64,000 nucleotides of DNA, taken from a bacterium BRH_c32. GTDB taxonomy: Bacteria > Bacteroidota > Ignavibacteria > Ignavibacteriales > Melioribacteraceae. The position numbers and the translations under genes are program-made. Positions 1-8,991 of this stretch are shown here, in pieces (position 1 is the stretch's first letter; each line of letters begins with the position of its first letter). The stretch lies in NCBI GenBank assembly GCA_001516025.1, contig LOEU01000024.1:124001-188000 (forward strand). The letters run 5' to 3'. The notes below the pieces were generated by a model. It had not been told where the DNA came from and did not search any database. It saw only the letters and a program-made list of their open reading frames with translations.

Positions 1-792
1 GAACCCGAGGATATCAATTATATTTGTGTCAAATTTGTAATCATTATCCCATACGAAATCACCTATTTTCATCTTCTGCGTCATATAATCCACTAAATGA
101 ATTAAAGATGAGAGCACAGGATTTTTTTCTGATTTTGAAGGTGTATGATGATTCAAAACAGAATCTGTGATATAATTAGGAAAATTCCATTTCTCTAATA
201 AAAATTCTGCCAAATTTTCATGTGTATAACCAAGGACTTTAATTTCTGCTTCGTATAAAGGAATGTTTTCTTTTGTAGAAATTTCAATTATTTTTTTGAA
301 GTCAAAATTCATATATTTCTGTAAAACTACTAATCCTAAATCATGTAATAGACCAACAGTAAAAACTTCACCTGACTTAGGATACCTTAAATCGTCTGCA
401 ATTCTTTTTGCAGCTGTTGCAGTCATTATTGAATGGCGCCAGTAATCACGATGATTCCAATCTGAAGTTTTTCTCACCTTGAAAGCTTCAACAAGCGAAA
501 GAGCAAGGAGTATGTTTTTTATATGTTCAAAACCGATTATCACAATTGCAAAATCGATTGTTGCTACTCTTCTTGGCAATCCGTATAAAGGAGAATTAGC
601 AACAGCAAGTATCTTTGCCGCAATTGATTGGTCTTTAGAAATCACTTTACACAAATCCGATGCGCTCGTTCTTTCATTATCCAAAAGCTGCGATACTTCA
701 GTAATTATGTGCGGAATCGAAGGAAGATTGCCAATACTGGAAAGCTGCTGTTTAATCTTTCCTTTTGTTTCTGCATAAGATACATCAATCAT
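1..792 (-). CDS. HDOD-domain signalling protein, 3' end cut by window edge
   Basis: The reading frame starts at an ATG ending at 792 and stays open to base 1, so the C-terminus is outside the window. The translated protein begins MIDVSYAETKGKIKQQ. It carries the HDOD hallmarks: SKDQSIAAKILAVANSPLYG, then HDLGLVVLQKY and a later NHHTP segment. HDOD is a degenerate HD-hydrolase fold common in signalling proteins of motile bacteria and usually has no proven enzymatic activity. The gene overlaps the end of fliA by 8 bases, so it is the last visible member of the fliL-to-fliA operon. A role in regulating motility or in c-di-GMP-related signalling is inferred from this position only. Confidence 0.85.
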   Translation of the reverse strand, partial: MIDVSYAETKGKIKQQLSSIGNLPSIPHIITEVSQLLDNERTSASDLCKVISKDQSIAAKILAVANSPLYGLPRRVATIDFAIVIIGFEHIKNILLALSLVEAFKVRKTSDWNHRDYWRHSIMTATAAKRIADDLRYPKSGEVFTVGLLHDLGLVVLQKYMNFDFKKIIEISTKENIPLYEAEIKVLGYTHENLAEFLLEKWNFPNYITDSVLNHHTPSKSEKNPVLSSLIHLVDYMTQKMKIGDFVWDNDYKFDTNIIDILGF

Positions 793-1417
793 TATATGGT
801 GCCAATTTGGTTTTTAATTGTTTTATTATTTTTGAATGAATCTGGGAAATTCTCGAAACTGTAATGTTTAATAACTTTGCGATATCTTGATAATTAAGTT
901 CTTCATAATAATAGAGACTTAATATTGTTCTGTCTCTTTCATTTAGTTCTTTAATTAAAGCAATTAATTTTGTCTTAGTTTCGCTCTTCTCCAAGATGTC
1001 ATCCGGTTCTAATCCATTATCGGAGATTAATTCATAAACCTGCATTCCATCATCTTCGTGGACTGTTTTATTGAGAGAAACTCTTTTGGTGGTATTGACA
1101 GAGATGGAATCGCTGTCTAATGCTGTCTCATATTTCGGGCTGTATTTTCTGAGTTCATCATAAATTTTACCTCTGATTCTTTGAATCGCATAAGTTTCGA
1201 ACTTTGTACCAAAATCAGGATCAAATCTGTCAATTGCTTCGCTAAGGCCTTCTATGCCGAATTGGAAGAAATCTCGACGATCAAATATGTCATTGTAATT
1301 GAAATTAGATTTATGAATCACATAGTGTACTAAATTTACATAATTCATTATAATCTGTTTTTTCAAATCAGATGTCGGATTAACTTTAAACGATGTCCAC
1401 AAATTTGAATTATTCAT
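785..1417 (-). CDS. fliA: Flagellar sigma factor FliA (sigma-28), short form
   Basis: This is an RNA polymerase sigma factor for late flagellar genes. Region 2 is clear at about residues 20 to 95 (DFFQFGIEGLSEAIDRFDP, then FETYAIQRIRGKIYDELR). Region 4 with its helix-turn-helix lies at about 150 to 205 (LNERDRTILSLYYYEELNYQ, then TVSRISQIHSKII). The protein is 210 residues, against about 230 to 260 for typical FliA. The shortfall falls between the regions: after region 2.4 the chain passes almost directly to a linker (SLNKTVHEDDG), so the sigma-3 helical domain appears to be missing. The gene follows a small membrane protein gene with an 8-base overlap. A strong sigma-28 promoter elsewhere in the window (31181-31207) gives it a visible target. 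No FlgM was recognised. Confidence 0.9.
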   Translation of the reverse strand: MNNSNLWTSFKVNPTSDLKKQIIMNYVNLVHYVIHKSNFNYNDIFDRRDFFQFGIEGLSEAIDRFDPDFGTKFETYAIQRIRGKIYDELRKYSPKYETALDSDSISVNTTKRVSLNKTVHEDDGMQVYELISDNGLEPDDILEKSETKTKLIALIKELNERDRTILSLYYYEELNYQDIAKLLNITVSRISQIHSKIIKQLKTKLAPYND

Positions 1418-1646
1418 TCTTATTAGTTCCCGCTAAATCTTCTGAATAGCTGTTTATTTTATCAAACGAATTTTTATTAATTGAACGAATTAGCATTATT
1501 GATAATAGACTTAACATTACTGTTAGAATGATGAAGATCGTAAATGAATTAAGAACGATCTGCTGAAGGGAATCCCCTTTCTGAGTAAAATATATAATGG
1601 AAAAGAAGAACATGAGTAACCCGAATTGAAATATTATTTTGTTCAT
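1410..1646 (-). CDS. Small two-helix membrane protein of the flagellar operon
   Basis: No family was recognised. I chose the ATG ending at 1646 because AAAGGAGAG sits just upstream; a longer frame reaching 1694 lacks such a site. The 78-residue product starts MNKIIFQFGLLMFFFSIIYF, giving one transmembrane helix, and has a second at about residues 31 to 52 (TIFIILTVMLSLLSIMLI). It ends in a polar, charged tail. It sits between flhG and fliA and overlaps fliA by 8 bases, so it is co-transcribed with them. A function in flagellar placement or sigma factor control would be a guess. Confidence 0.7.
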   Translation of the reverse strand: MNKIIFQFGLLMFFFSIIYFTQKGDSLQQIVLNSFTIFIILTVMLSLLSIMLIRSINKNSFDKINSYSEDLAGTNKNE

Positions 1647-1735
1647 TATCTCTCCTTTGTTTCTGATAATTAAACAAACATTATACCAAAGCAAAAAATG
1701 CTCTTTTTAGCTTGAATTGGTTGTTTTTGGGGTTC

Positions 1736-2584
1736 CTAACTAAGGTTTGATATCAGTCTTTGGTTATTATTAGCCAATTGACCGAATTTAATGAATCGTT
1801 CTGCAATTTCTGATATTTCTGATATTATTTGAGATGTCGGTGCGGTTTTTGAAAGTAATTCCTGCGATTTGATCGATTTTGTTACAAGATCAGAACTTGA
1901 TACTAATCCTAACAATTTTACGTCTATGGATAAAAAATGAGTTACAGCTGAATTTAGGTTACTAAATGCTGTTTTTCCTTCTTCTTTGCTCTCACTTTTA
2001 TTTACCACAACAGTATTTATTGGTTTTAATTCGTTTACTGCACAATATTTTAGCATCACATACGCATCCATAATAGAGGTAGGCTCCGGCAATGTAACAA
2101 TTATATTATAGTTGGAAAAAGATATTTGTCTTAAAGTCAATTCATTTCCACCGGCGGCGCTATCCAATATTATGTAATCATAATTAACTGCTAACTTTTC
2201 CAAGTTAAAAAAAGTCCGTTCAATTTTCTCTTCATTCATTTGGATGTTATTATCAAACCCCGAATCACCAAAAATAATATCCAAATTTTCAGAATATTGT
2301 TCAATTATTTCTTTCAATGTTGTACGATCCAATAAAAAATGTGAGAGTGGATTTGCAACTGTTTTATTCAAAAATAGATGAAGATTTGCAAAATTGTAAT
2401 CAAAATCGATTAATAGAATCTTTTTTTTTCTTTTAGCTAATTGGGATGCAAAATTCAGAGCAAAAAAAGATTTTCCTGTACCACCTTTGCCTGAGATAAT
2501 CGAGACAATTTTGGCAGAATTAGCTGCCGAATCTCTCTTCTTGAGATTAAACAGTTCTATTAGTCTGGTAGCTTGGCTATCCAT
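1736..2584 (-). CDS. flhG: Flagellar number regulator FlhG (MinD-like ATPase)
   Basis: This is a P-loop ATPase of the ParA/MinD family that partners FlhF to set flagellar number and position. The deviant Walker A is at about residues 31 to 39 (SGKGGTGKS), the switch II region follows (DYIILDSAAGG), and the N-terminus DSQATRL resembles the DQAxxLR motif by which FlhG stimulates the FlhF GTPase. The usual C-terminal amphipathic membrane-targeting segment is likely in the last 25 residues (IAERFIKFGQLANNNQ). The gene starts directly after the flhF stop, the usual flhF-flhG arrangement. The 282-residue length is normal. Confidence 0.92.
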   Translation of the reverse strand: MDSQATRLIELFNLKKRDSAANSAKIVSIISGKGGTGKSFFALNFASQLAKRKKKILLIDFDYNFANLHLFLNKTVANPLSHFLLDRTTLKEIIEQYSENLDIIFGDSGFDNNIQMNEEKIERTFFNLEKLAVNYDYIILDSAAGGNELTLRQISFSNYNIIVTLPEPTSIMDAYVMLKYCAVNELKPINTVVVNKSESKEEGKTAFSNLNSAVTHFLSIDVKLLGLVSSSDLVTKSIKSQELLSKTAPTSQIISEISEIAERFIKFGQLANNNQRLISNLS

Positions 2585-3709
2585 TTAATATAATTTCCCT
2601 GAGAAAATAAGATTTGCTATATATTCGCTGCTTACAGCAAGAATGTCATCCGGTATTACCTGACCGTTTGTTATAAACGTAATAGGTGTATTAAAATTAT
2701 ATGATAAATTAAGAATTGCACCATAAGAGGCGGCTTCATCGGCTTTAGTAAAAATCACTGACTTATAATCAAAAACTTTAAACTTAGTAGAGATGTCATT
2801 AAGTGTCCGTGGTGCTGTTGCCGCACTTACAACCAGCATTACATCATCAACTTTAGCCACATCCAAATATTCTTTTATCTTGCTTAAGTTATCCGAATTT
2901 CTTTGACTTCTTCCCACTGTATCAATAAAAACAATATCTTTATCACTGAATTTATTTAATAGCTTTTTCATATCCCCAGGTTCATATGCTGCAGCCATCT
3001 CAATATCACTGATTTCAGAAAAAATTCTTAACTGATCTATCGCACCAAGGCGGAATGTATCGATTGTAATTAGACCGACTTTAAGTTTATGTATTATTTT
3101 AGAGATTACAGCAAGTTTCGCAATACAAGTTGTTTTACCTACACCGGTTGGACCTACCAGCGCTATTTTTACAGTTTTACCCTTCTTTACCTTAAATTCC
3201 TTTGTAGTTACCATCGAAGAAAGACTAGAGAGCAAGTACGATTCAAGATTTTTTTCTTCCACCAAACCGGAATAATTATCCAAATGTTTCACTATCTCTT
3301 TAACTATCGGTTTTTGAATATCTCTTTCCAAAAGAAGGTCTGAATATTCTTTTATTTTCTTATCAAGTTTTTCACTTTTAAATTGATGTTCGGGCTTTGG
3401 TTCACTAGCTGCTGATTCAATCTCTGAGCCGGTTGTTCTGTTTGATGAATTAAAGATTTTCTTATTAATCCCATCTATCTCTTTTTCGTAAATATTTTTT
3501 GATTCTTTTTTCATTTCATTATTCTTGCCGGAATTCTTTTTTATTATCTCATCGGCGCCGGCAGTAATTTCGAACATCTTCTTGGCATTGAATTTCCTAT
3601 CGCCTTCAATAACACGCGTTCCAAGTATAATCGCATCACCGCCTAATTCCTCTTTCATCATTTCGGTAGCTTCTTTTAATGTCGGAGCAGTAAATTTTTT
3701 AATCTGCAT
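2585..3709 (-). CDS. flhF: Flagellar placement GTPase FlhF (SRP family)
   Basis: FlhF is the third SRP-type GTPase beside Ffh and FtsY, and marks the site of flagellar assembly. The N-terminal B domain begins MQIKKFTAPTLKEA and has a low-complexity charged stretch to about residue 120. The NG domain follows, with G1 GPTGVGKTT at 186 to 194, the SRP-family insertion DTFRLGAIDQLR, G3 DTVGRSQ and G4 FTKADEA. Its start overlaps flhA by 11 bases and its stop abuts flhG, so translation is probably coupled. Length 374 is typical. Confidence 0.95.
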   Translation of the reverse strand: MQIKKFTAPTLKEATEMMKEELGGDAIILGTRVIEGDRKFNAKKMFEITAGADEIIKKNSGKNNEMKKESKNIYEKEIDGINKKIFNSSNRTTGSEIESAASEPKPEHQFKSEKLDKKIKEYSDLLLERDIQKPIVKEIVKHLDNYSGLVEEKNLESYLLSSLSSMVTTKEFKVKKGKTVKIALVGPTGVGKTTCIAKLAVISKIIHKLKVGLITIDTFRLGAIDQLRIFSEISDIEMAAAYEPGDMKKLLNKFSDKDIVFIDTVGRSQRNSDNLSKIKEYLDVAKVDDVMLVVSAATAPRTLNDISTKFKVFDYKSVIFTKADEAASYGAILNLSYNFNTPITFITNGQVIPDDILAVSSEYIANLIFSGKLY

Positions 3710-5750
3710 TATCCACCTCTAACTTTCCAATAAATTCTATTTCAACATTAGCCGGAAGTTCGCTATATGAAAGCATAATTAATTCCGGGAAACTTGTATT
3801 TATTAAGCGATAAAAATAGGGTCTGATAGCAGCCGAAGTTATTAAAATCGGCTGATAACCTAATTTAAATATCTTTTCTAATTCACTTACTAATCTTTGG
3901 TTCAATCCGCGAAGCACTTGTGGGCTTAGACCAAGAGTAACTACACTATCTTTTTGAGATTGAAGCGATCGAGTGATCATAGTCTCTAATTGATCGCCGA
4001 TAGCCAATGCATGAATTATGCCGTTTTGGTCTTTATAAAGATTAGCAATTGTATCCCCAATTGAATGTCTTACATATTCTGTAAGTACATCGATATTTTT
4101 AGTTGTTTTAGAATAATCGATTAATGCTTCTAAAATCCGTACTAAATCTTTAATAGGAATACCTTCTTTGAGCAATGATTGCAATACCTTTTGAATTGTA
4201 CCAAGATTTAGAGAATCCGGATTAATATCATCGACAACCGCCGGGTATTCTTTCTTAAGGTTCTCAAGTAATTGTTTTACTTCTTGACGCGATAATATTT
4301 TATCAAAATTCTTTTTCAATGCTTCTTGTAAATGAGTTGCTAAAACTGAAATGGCATCCACTACTGTATAACCTAATAATTCAGCACGTTCCTTATCTTC
4401 ATGATTAATCCAATAGCTTTGCAGATTAAATGCAGGATCGGTTGTAGGAATACCTGGAACTTGCTCATCAATCATTCCCGGATTCATTGCTAAAAAGCGA
4501 TCAGGGTATATCTCAAAATCGGCAACTAGCGTACCTTTAATTTTAATTATATATTCATTCGGTGAAAGTTGTAAATTATCTCTTACTCTAACCGGAGGGA
4601 CAAGTACACCATAATCTAAAGCAATCATTTTCCTAGTCGAAGATATTTTTTGGAATAAAGTTCCTCCTTGTTTTTCATCGACCAGACTAATTAATCCATA
4701 TCCAATTTCCACTTCAATAGGATCGACCTGTAAATATTGTTCCACTTTTTCTTCGGCAGGCTCTGCTTCAATAGTCTCTTCTTTGGCTTTGCTTTCTGCT
4801 TCTGTTTTACTATCTTTTTTAGACACATAAGATGAAACGCCGAGAACTATACTTATAACTAAAAAAGGAATGGTGGGCATTCCAGGAATCAATGCAAAAA
4901 GAAATATAGCCCCTGAAACTGTACCAAGAACTCTAGGATTAGCAAATAGTTGCGTTTTTATTTGGAAATCGAGTGCCGTTCCGGCTGCACTCCTTGTTAC
5001 CACAAATCCGGCTGCAGTTGCAATTATAAGAGCCGGAATCTGAGAAACTAAACCATCACCGATTGTTAAAATTGTATAAGTCTGCAAAGCATCAGAGAAA
5101 CTTAATCCCCTTTGAAGAACACCAATAATAAAACCACCGAGAATATTGATTCCATTAATTACTAATCCTGCAACTGCATCTCCTTTTACAAATTTACTGG
5201 CACCATCCATTGCTCCATAAAATTCAGCTTCACGAGAGATTATATCTCTTCTTTTTCTGGCATCAGATTCAGAAATCAATCCCGTATTTAGATCTGCATC
5301 TATTGCCATCTGTTTTCCGGGCATTGCATCAAGGGTAAATCGTGCAGCAACTTCCGATATTCTGCCTGAACCTTTTACGATAACTATAAATTGGATTACG
5401 ATAAGAATAATAAAGATTACAAATCCAACTACATAATTGCCACCGACTACAAAAGACCCAAATGATTCGATAACCTGTCCGGCATAACCATCTATTAAGA
5501 TTAAGCGAGTGGAGCTGATATTTAGACCGAGGCGAAATAATGTAGTTACTAATAATAAACCGGGGAAAACGGAGATATCCAAAGGACTCTGAATATATAA
5601 AGATACAACTAAAACTAAAACTGCTAAAGTAATATTGATAGAAAGTAGAAAATCTAACATATATGCGGGAAGAGGAATAAGAAGAAGCCCGAGCATAAAG
5701 ATTAATCCAAATGCTAAGAGAACATCGCTATTTTTACCGAAGATTTTCAA
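3699..5750 (-). CDS. flhA: Flagellar export gate protein FlhA
   Basis: FlhA is the large export-gate subunit of the flagellar type III secretion system. The first ~320 residues carry about eight membrane helices and the FHIPEP-type loop (GRISEVAARFTLDAMPGKQM, then SRREAEFYGAMDGASKFVKG). A charged linker rich in E and K follows at about 325 to 350, then the cytosolic chaperone- and substrate-binding domain to residue 683. Length matches the family. It lies one base after flhB and overlaps flhF, in the standard flhB-flhA-flhF order. Confidence 0.96.
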   Translation of the reverse strand: MKIFGKNSDVLLAFGLIFMLGLLLIPLPAYMLDFLLSINITLAVLVLVVSLYIQSPLDISVFPGLLLVTTLFRLGLNISSTRLILIDGYAGQVIESFGSFVVGGNYVVGFVIFIILIVIQFIVIVKGSGRISEVAARFTLDAMPGKQMAIDADLNTGLISESDARKRRDIISREAEFYGAMDGASKFVKGDAVAGLVINGINILGGFIIGVLQRGLSFSDALQTYTILTIGDGLVSQIPALIIATAAGFVVTRSAAGTALDFQIKTQLFANPRVLGTVSGAIFLFALIPGMPTIPFLVISIVLGVSSYVSKKDSKTEAESKAKEETIEAEPAEEKVEQYLQVDPIEVEIGYGLISLVDEKQGGTLFQKISSTRKMIALDYGVLVPPVRVRDNLQLSPNEYIIKIKGTLVADFEIYPDRFLAMNPGMIDEQVPGIPTTDPAFNLQSYWINHEDKERAELLGYTVVDAISVLATHLQEALKKNFDKILSRQEVKQLLENLKKEYPAVVDDINPDSLNLGTIQKVLQSLLKEGIPIKDLVRILEALIDYSKTTKNIDVLTEYVRHSIGDTIANLYKDQNGIIHALAIGDQLETMITRSLQSQKDSVVTLGLSPQVLRGLNQRLVSELEKIFKLGYQPILITSAAIRPYFYRLINTSFPELIMLSYSELPANVEIEFIGKLEVDNAD

Positions 5751-5751
5751 G

Positions 5752-6837
5752 TTATATTATACTTTTTCTCTTTTTCGTTTTCTTTAATTGGAATATATAC
5801 GCCAAAATTTGTGCCACAGCTTTGAATAATTTTGCCGGAATAAAGTCCCCAATTTCGCATGTTTTATATAACGCACGGGCCAACTGTACATCTTCGTGCA
5901 ATGGTACATTATTATCCACACCTAATTTTTTAATTCTTTGTGCTAATTCATCCAGACCTTTAGCTACTACCTTGGGTGCGGCATCCTTTTGTAGATCATA
6001 TTTAAGAGCTATGGCTACGTGTGTCGGGTTAGTAATAATTACATCAGCGGTAGGTATATCCTGCATCATTCTGTTTCTTGCTGATAAAATCATTTTTTTT
6101 CTAATCTGTGACTTAACATGTGGATCACCTTCTTGTTGCTTGTTTTCCTCTTTTGTCTCTTCCTTAGTCATCATCATATCTTTCTTAAACTTAAATTTCT
6201 GGAATAAGAAATCAACTGTTGCTATGACAGTGAAGCATAAGACTATTTTCCAAATTAATGCAAAAGCCGAATCAAGCATAAAAGCGACCGTGTCATAGAG
6301 ATTCAAATTTACTAAAGCAACACTATCTTCAATTAACTTTGCAATAATGAAATAAGTAAATAATCCAATTATGAATAATTTCACAAGTGATTTACCGAGC
6401 TCCATTATTGAATTAGTAGAGAAGAAGATTCTTTTAAGACCGGCGATGGGATTGAATTTACTTAATTTGAACTCAAAAACTTTTGGAGTGAATTTAAAAC
6501 CAAATTGAGCAATATTACTTGCCAAAGCAGCTACGAAAACTCCCCCAAATACGGGAGCAAGAAGTGTGAAGAAGACTATCGTCCATTTCAAAAAATAAGT
6601 CTGGACAATATTTTGAGTCATTTTCATTTGAGCTATCGATTTTAATAGTTCAGATGTAAAATCCCCTATTTCACCCGCAATAAAACTTTTTGTAATAAAT
6701 AGTATAATTAATCCTGTACCGAAAACAGCGAGGGAATTAATCTCGGTACTTTTAGCCACCTGTCCTTTCTCACGTGCATCGGAGAGCTTCTTACCGGTGG
6801 CTTGTTCGGTCTTTTCTTGTCCGCCATTATCTGCCAT
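5752..6837 (-). CDS. flhB: Flagellar export switch protein FlhB
   Basis: FlhB switches export from rod/hook to filament substrates. The N-terminus (EKTEQATGKKLSDAREKGQV) is the family signature. Four hydrophobic segments lie between about residues 30 and 215. The autocleavage site NPTH is present at about residue 266 (VIITNPTHVAIAL), so specificity switching should work normally. The gene shares one base with the fliR stop (TAATG). Length 361 is normal. Confidence 0.96.
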   Translation of the reverse strand: MADNGGQEKTEQATGKKLSDAREKGQVAKSTEINSLAVFGTGLIILFITKSFIAGEIGDFTSELLKSIAQMKMTQNIVQTYFLKWTIVFFTLLAPVFGGVFVAALASNIAQFGFKFTPKVFEFKLSKFNPIAGLKRIFFSTNSIMELGKSLVKLFIIGLFTYFIIAKLIEDSVALVNLNLYDTVAFMLDSAFALIWKIVLCFTVIATVDFLFQKFKFKKDMMMTKEETKEENKQQEGDPHVKSQIRKKMILSARNRMMQDIPTADVIITNPTHVAIALKYDLQKDAAPKVVAKGLDELAQRIKKLGVDNNVPLHEDVQLARALYKTCEIGDFIPAKLFKAVAQILAYIFQLKKTKKRKSII

Positions 6838-7613
6838 TATGCACCCATCGCTCTAATTAATTCAAGAAGTTGATATTCATACCCCTGCAATAAATATTTA
6901 ACAACTAAAACATAAAATGGAATTACGGCTATGATAACTACTAATCCTAAGCCAATCTTTATTGGTTGCGTTACGAAGAAAACTTGGATATTCGGAATTA
7001 CTTTTGCTATAATTCCTTCAGCAAGATGAACTAAAAAAAATGATACCATGATTGGAGAAGCAATTTTAACTGCAATCGTAAACACCATAAATGAGTATTT
7101 AATAAGAAGATTGACCACCGGCTCATTAATTGTGTATTTGCCGATAGGTATTGCCGCGAAAGAGGAAACCACCCCCGTAATTATATAATGATGTCCATTA
7201 ATAATAAAAAATATCATCATTGCGGCATAAAAAAGTATTTCGCCCATTACATTGCCTTGAGTGTCATCTAATGGATTCATTACTTCAGACATCATAAGTC
7301 CCATATCAAAGCCGATCAAAAACCCGGCAAATGAAATCCCCCAGAAAACAAAATTAATAATGAAACCCATTATGATTCCGGTAAGCAACTCCTTAGCTCC
7401 AAACATTACGATTGCAATTAGGTTTTGATCAACTACAATTTTACCGGTATCGATAGTAAGGAAAACAATGTAACTAATGACCAATGAAAGTCCTATTTTG
7501 GCAAATATTGGGATTGCTCTATTACCAAAGACAGGGGCAGTGGAGAATACCCCGATAATTCGAATGAAAATTAATACAACTATAATAAAATCTTTTACTA
7601 ATATGTCCGTCAT
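6837..7613 (-). CDS. fliR: Flagellar export gate protein FliR
   Basis: FliR is an inner-membrane component of the FliPQR export channel. The 258 residues are almost wholly hydrophobic, with conserved segments such as RIIGVFSTAPVFGNRAIP near the N-terminus and EVMNPLDDTQGN in the middle. It follows fliQ with a 4-base ATGA overlap and precedes flhB, the canonical gene order. Confidence 0.95.
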   Translation of the reverse strand: MTDILVKDFIIVVLIFIRIIGVFSTAPVFGNRAIPIFAKIGLSLVISYIVFLTIDTGKIVVDQNLIAIVMFGAKELLTGIIMGFIINFVFWGISFAGFLIGFDMGLMMSEVMNPLDDTQGNVMGEILFYAAMMIFFIINGHHYIITGVVSSFAAIPIGKYTINEPVVNLLIKYSFMVFTIAVKIASPIMVSFFLVHLAEGIIAKVIPNIQVFFVTQPIKIGLGLVVIIAVIPFYVLVVKYLLQGYEYQLLELIRAMGA

Positions 7614-7879
7614 TTCAGTACAGTTAAGAACATTGTAAACATTCTTGTTGTAAGACCTACCATTTTATCAATGATCCAAGGAAGCAGAAGGATAAACACT
7701 AAAATTGTTGCTATTAATTTAGGAACGAAAGTAAGAGTCATTTCCTGAATTGAAGTGGCTGCTTGGAAAATGGAGATAAAAATACCCACGACCAACGCAA
7801 CTCCCAATAATGGTAACAAAATTATAAAGGATGTATAAAAAGCATCTTTTAAGATTTCTACAATTAATTCTTCAGTCAT
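7610..7879 (-). CDS. fliQ: Flagellar export gate protein FliQ
   Basis: FliQ is a small two-helix subunit of the FliPQR export channel. I start at the ATG ending at 7879 (MTEELIVEILKDAFYTSF), one base after the fliP stop. This gives 89 residues, the family norm, and AGGAG lies about 12 bases upstream within fliP. A longer in-frame start at 7909 would add ten residues inside fliP and is less likely. Two hydrophobic helices flank the conserved QAATSIQEMTLTFVPK loop. Confidence 0.94.
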   Translation of the reverse strand: MTEELIVEILKDAFYTSFIILLPLLGVALVVGIFISIFQAATSIQEMTLTFVPKLIATILVFILLLPWIIDKMVGLTTRMFTMFLTVLK

Positions 7880-7880
7880 T

Positions 7881-8651
7881 TTAAGAAAAACTCCTAACAA
7901 GTGAACCAATAATTAAATTCCAGCCGTCAACAAGAATGAACAATAATATCTTGAAAGGAAGAGAGATCATCATCGGCGGCATCATCATCATACCCATCGA
8001 CATTAAAATACTCGAAACAATCATATCCACCATAACAAATGGTACGAACATAAAGAACCCGATAATAAAACCTGCTCTTAATTCACTCAAAACAAACGCC
8101 GGAACAAGAACTAATGTAGAAACTTCATTACGATTAGCCGGTTTATCTAATTTAGAGAGCCCAATAAAAAGCTCTAAATCTTCATCACGAACATTCTTAA
8201 ACATAAATTCACGTATCGGCTCTATTCCTTTATCATAGGCATCGTTTACGCTCATTTTATTTTCCATTAATGGTTTTAATGCAATATCATTTACTTTATT
8301 CCAAGTGGGAGACATAATAAAAAATGTAATAAAAAGTGCTATCCCCGCAAGTATCTGTGCCGGAGGCATCTGTTGTGTGCCTAATGCAGTTTTTAAAAAA
8401 TGGAATACAATAATTATCCTCAAATATGCGGTTGTCATTATTACAATTGAGGGAGCTAATGAAAGAACTGTCATTAAAAGTAATATCTGAAGTGTTACAG
8501 ATACATCTTCACCATTTTGAGCAGCTCCAACATTTAAATCTATTTTTGGAAAAGGGAGAGTTGTTCCTCCGGTAGCAGCTTGAGCTAAACTTGTTTCATT
8601 GAAAGCAAATAACAATAAAATTACAGATGTAAATAACAAAAGCTTTTTCAT
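7881..8651 (-). CDS. fliP: Flagellar export gate protein FliP
   Basis: FliP forms the core of the type III export channel with FliQ and FliR. The N-terminus is a signal-peptide-like segment (KKLLLFTSVILLLFAFN), as in other FliP proteins. The signature regions VSVTLQILLLMTVLSLAPSI and HFLKTALGTQQMPPAQIL follow, with a C-terminal MMMMPPMMISLPFKI stretch. Length 256 fits. It overlaps fliO by 4 bases. Confidence 0.96.
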   Translation of the reverse strand: MKKLLLFTSVILLLFAFNETSLAQAATGGTTLPFPKIDLNVGAAQNGEDVSVTLQILLLMTVLSLAPSIVIMTTAYLRIIIVFHFLKTALGTQQMPPAQILAGIALFITFFIMSPTWNKVNDIALKPLMENKMSVNDAYDKGIEPIREFMFKNVRDEDLELFIGLSKLDKPANRNEVSTLVLVPAFVLSELRAGFIIGFFMFVPFVMVDMIVSSILMSMGMMMMPPMMISLPFKILLFILVDGWNLIIGSLVRSFS

Positions 8652-8989
8652 TTAATACCCATATTCTGCTTGAGTATATCTATGAATGACCCTTTCTCAT
8701 TTAATGAAATATCATCGATTTCCATACTTTCATCATATTCATATTCTTTTAATAGAGTGATATTATTTTCGCTTATGCCAAGAAGCAAAACTTTGTCTTC
8801 CACCTTAACTACGCTTAGATACTTTTTCGGAAGAATCATTTGATTATTCATTACTTCTATTTTTAATAATTTTGATTTTTTTCCATTAATCGAAAAAGAG
8901 TATCTTTTTACTAAAATAAGTGCTCCGAATAAGAGAGCAATTAAAAGGATTAATGGAAACATTCCTTGTATAATTTCCCAAAATGACAT
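8648..8989 (-). CDS. fliO: FliO-like flagellar biosynthesis protein
   Basis: The product is a 113-residue protein with one N-terminal membrane helix (WEIIQGMFPLILLIALLFGALIL) and a cytosolic part containing IEVMNNQMILPKKYLSVVKV, the FliO pattern in which a short beta-rich domain follows a single helix. FliO assists assembly of the FliPQR complex. The assignment rests as much on position between fliN and fliP as on sequence, since FliO is poorly conserved. Confidence 0.8.
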   Translation of the reverse strand: MSFWEIIQGMFPLILLIALLFGALILVKRYSFSINGKKSKLLKIEVMNNQMILPKKYLSVVKVEDKVLLLGISENNITLLKEYEYDESMEIDDISLNEKGSFIDILKQNMGIK

Positions 8990-8991
8990 AA

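Noticed and set aside
5711-6298. 195-codon plus-strand open frame opposite flhB
   Set aside because: It lies wholly antisense to well-conserved flhB and flhA, has no ribosome-binding site and a composition typical of a mirrored coding frame.
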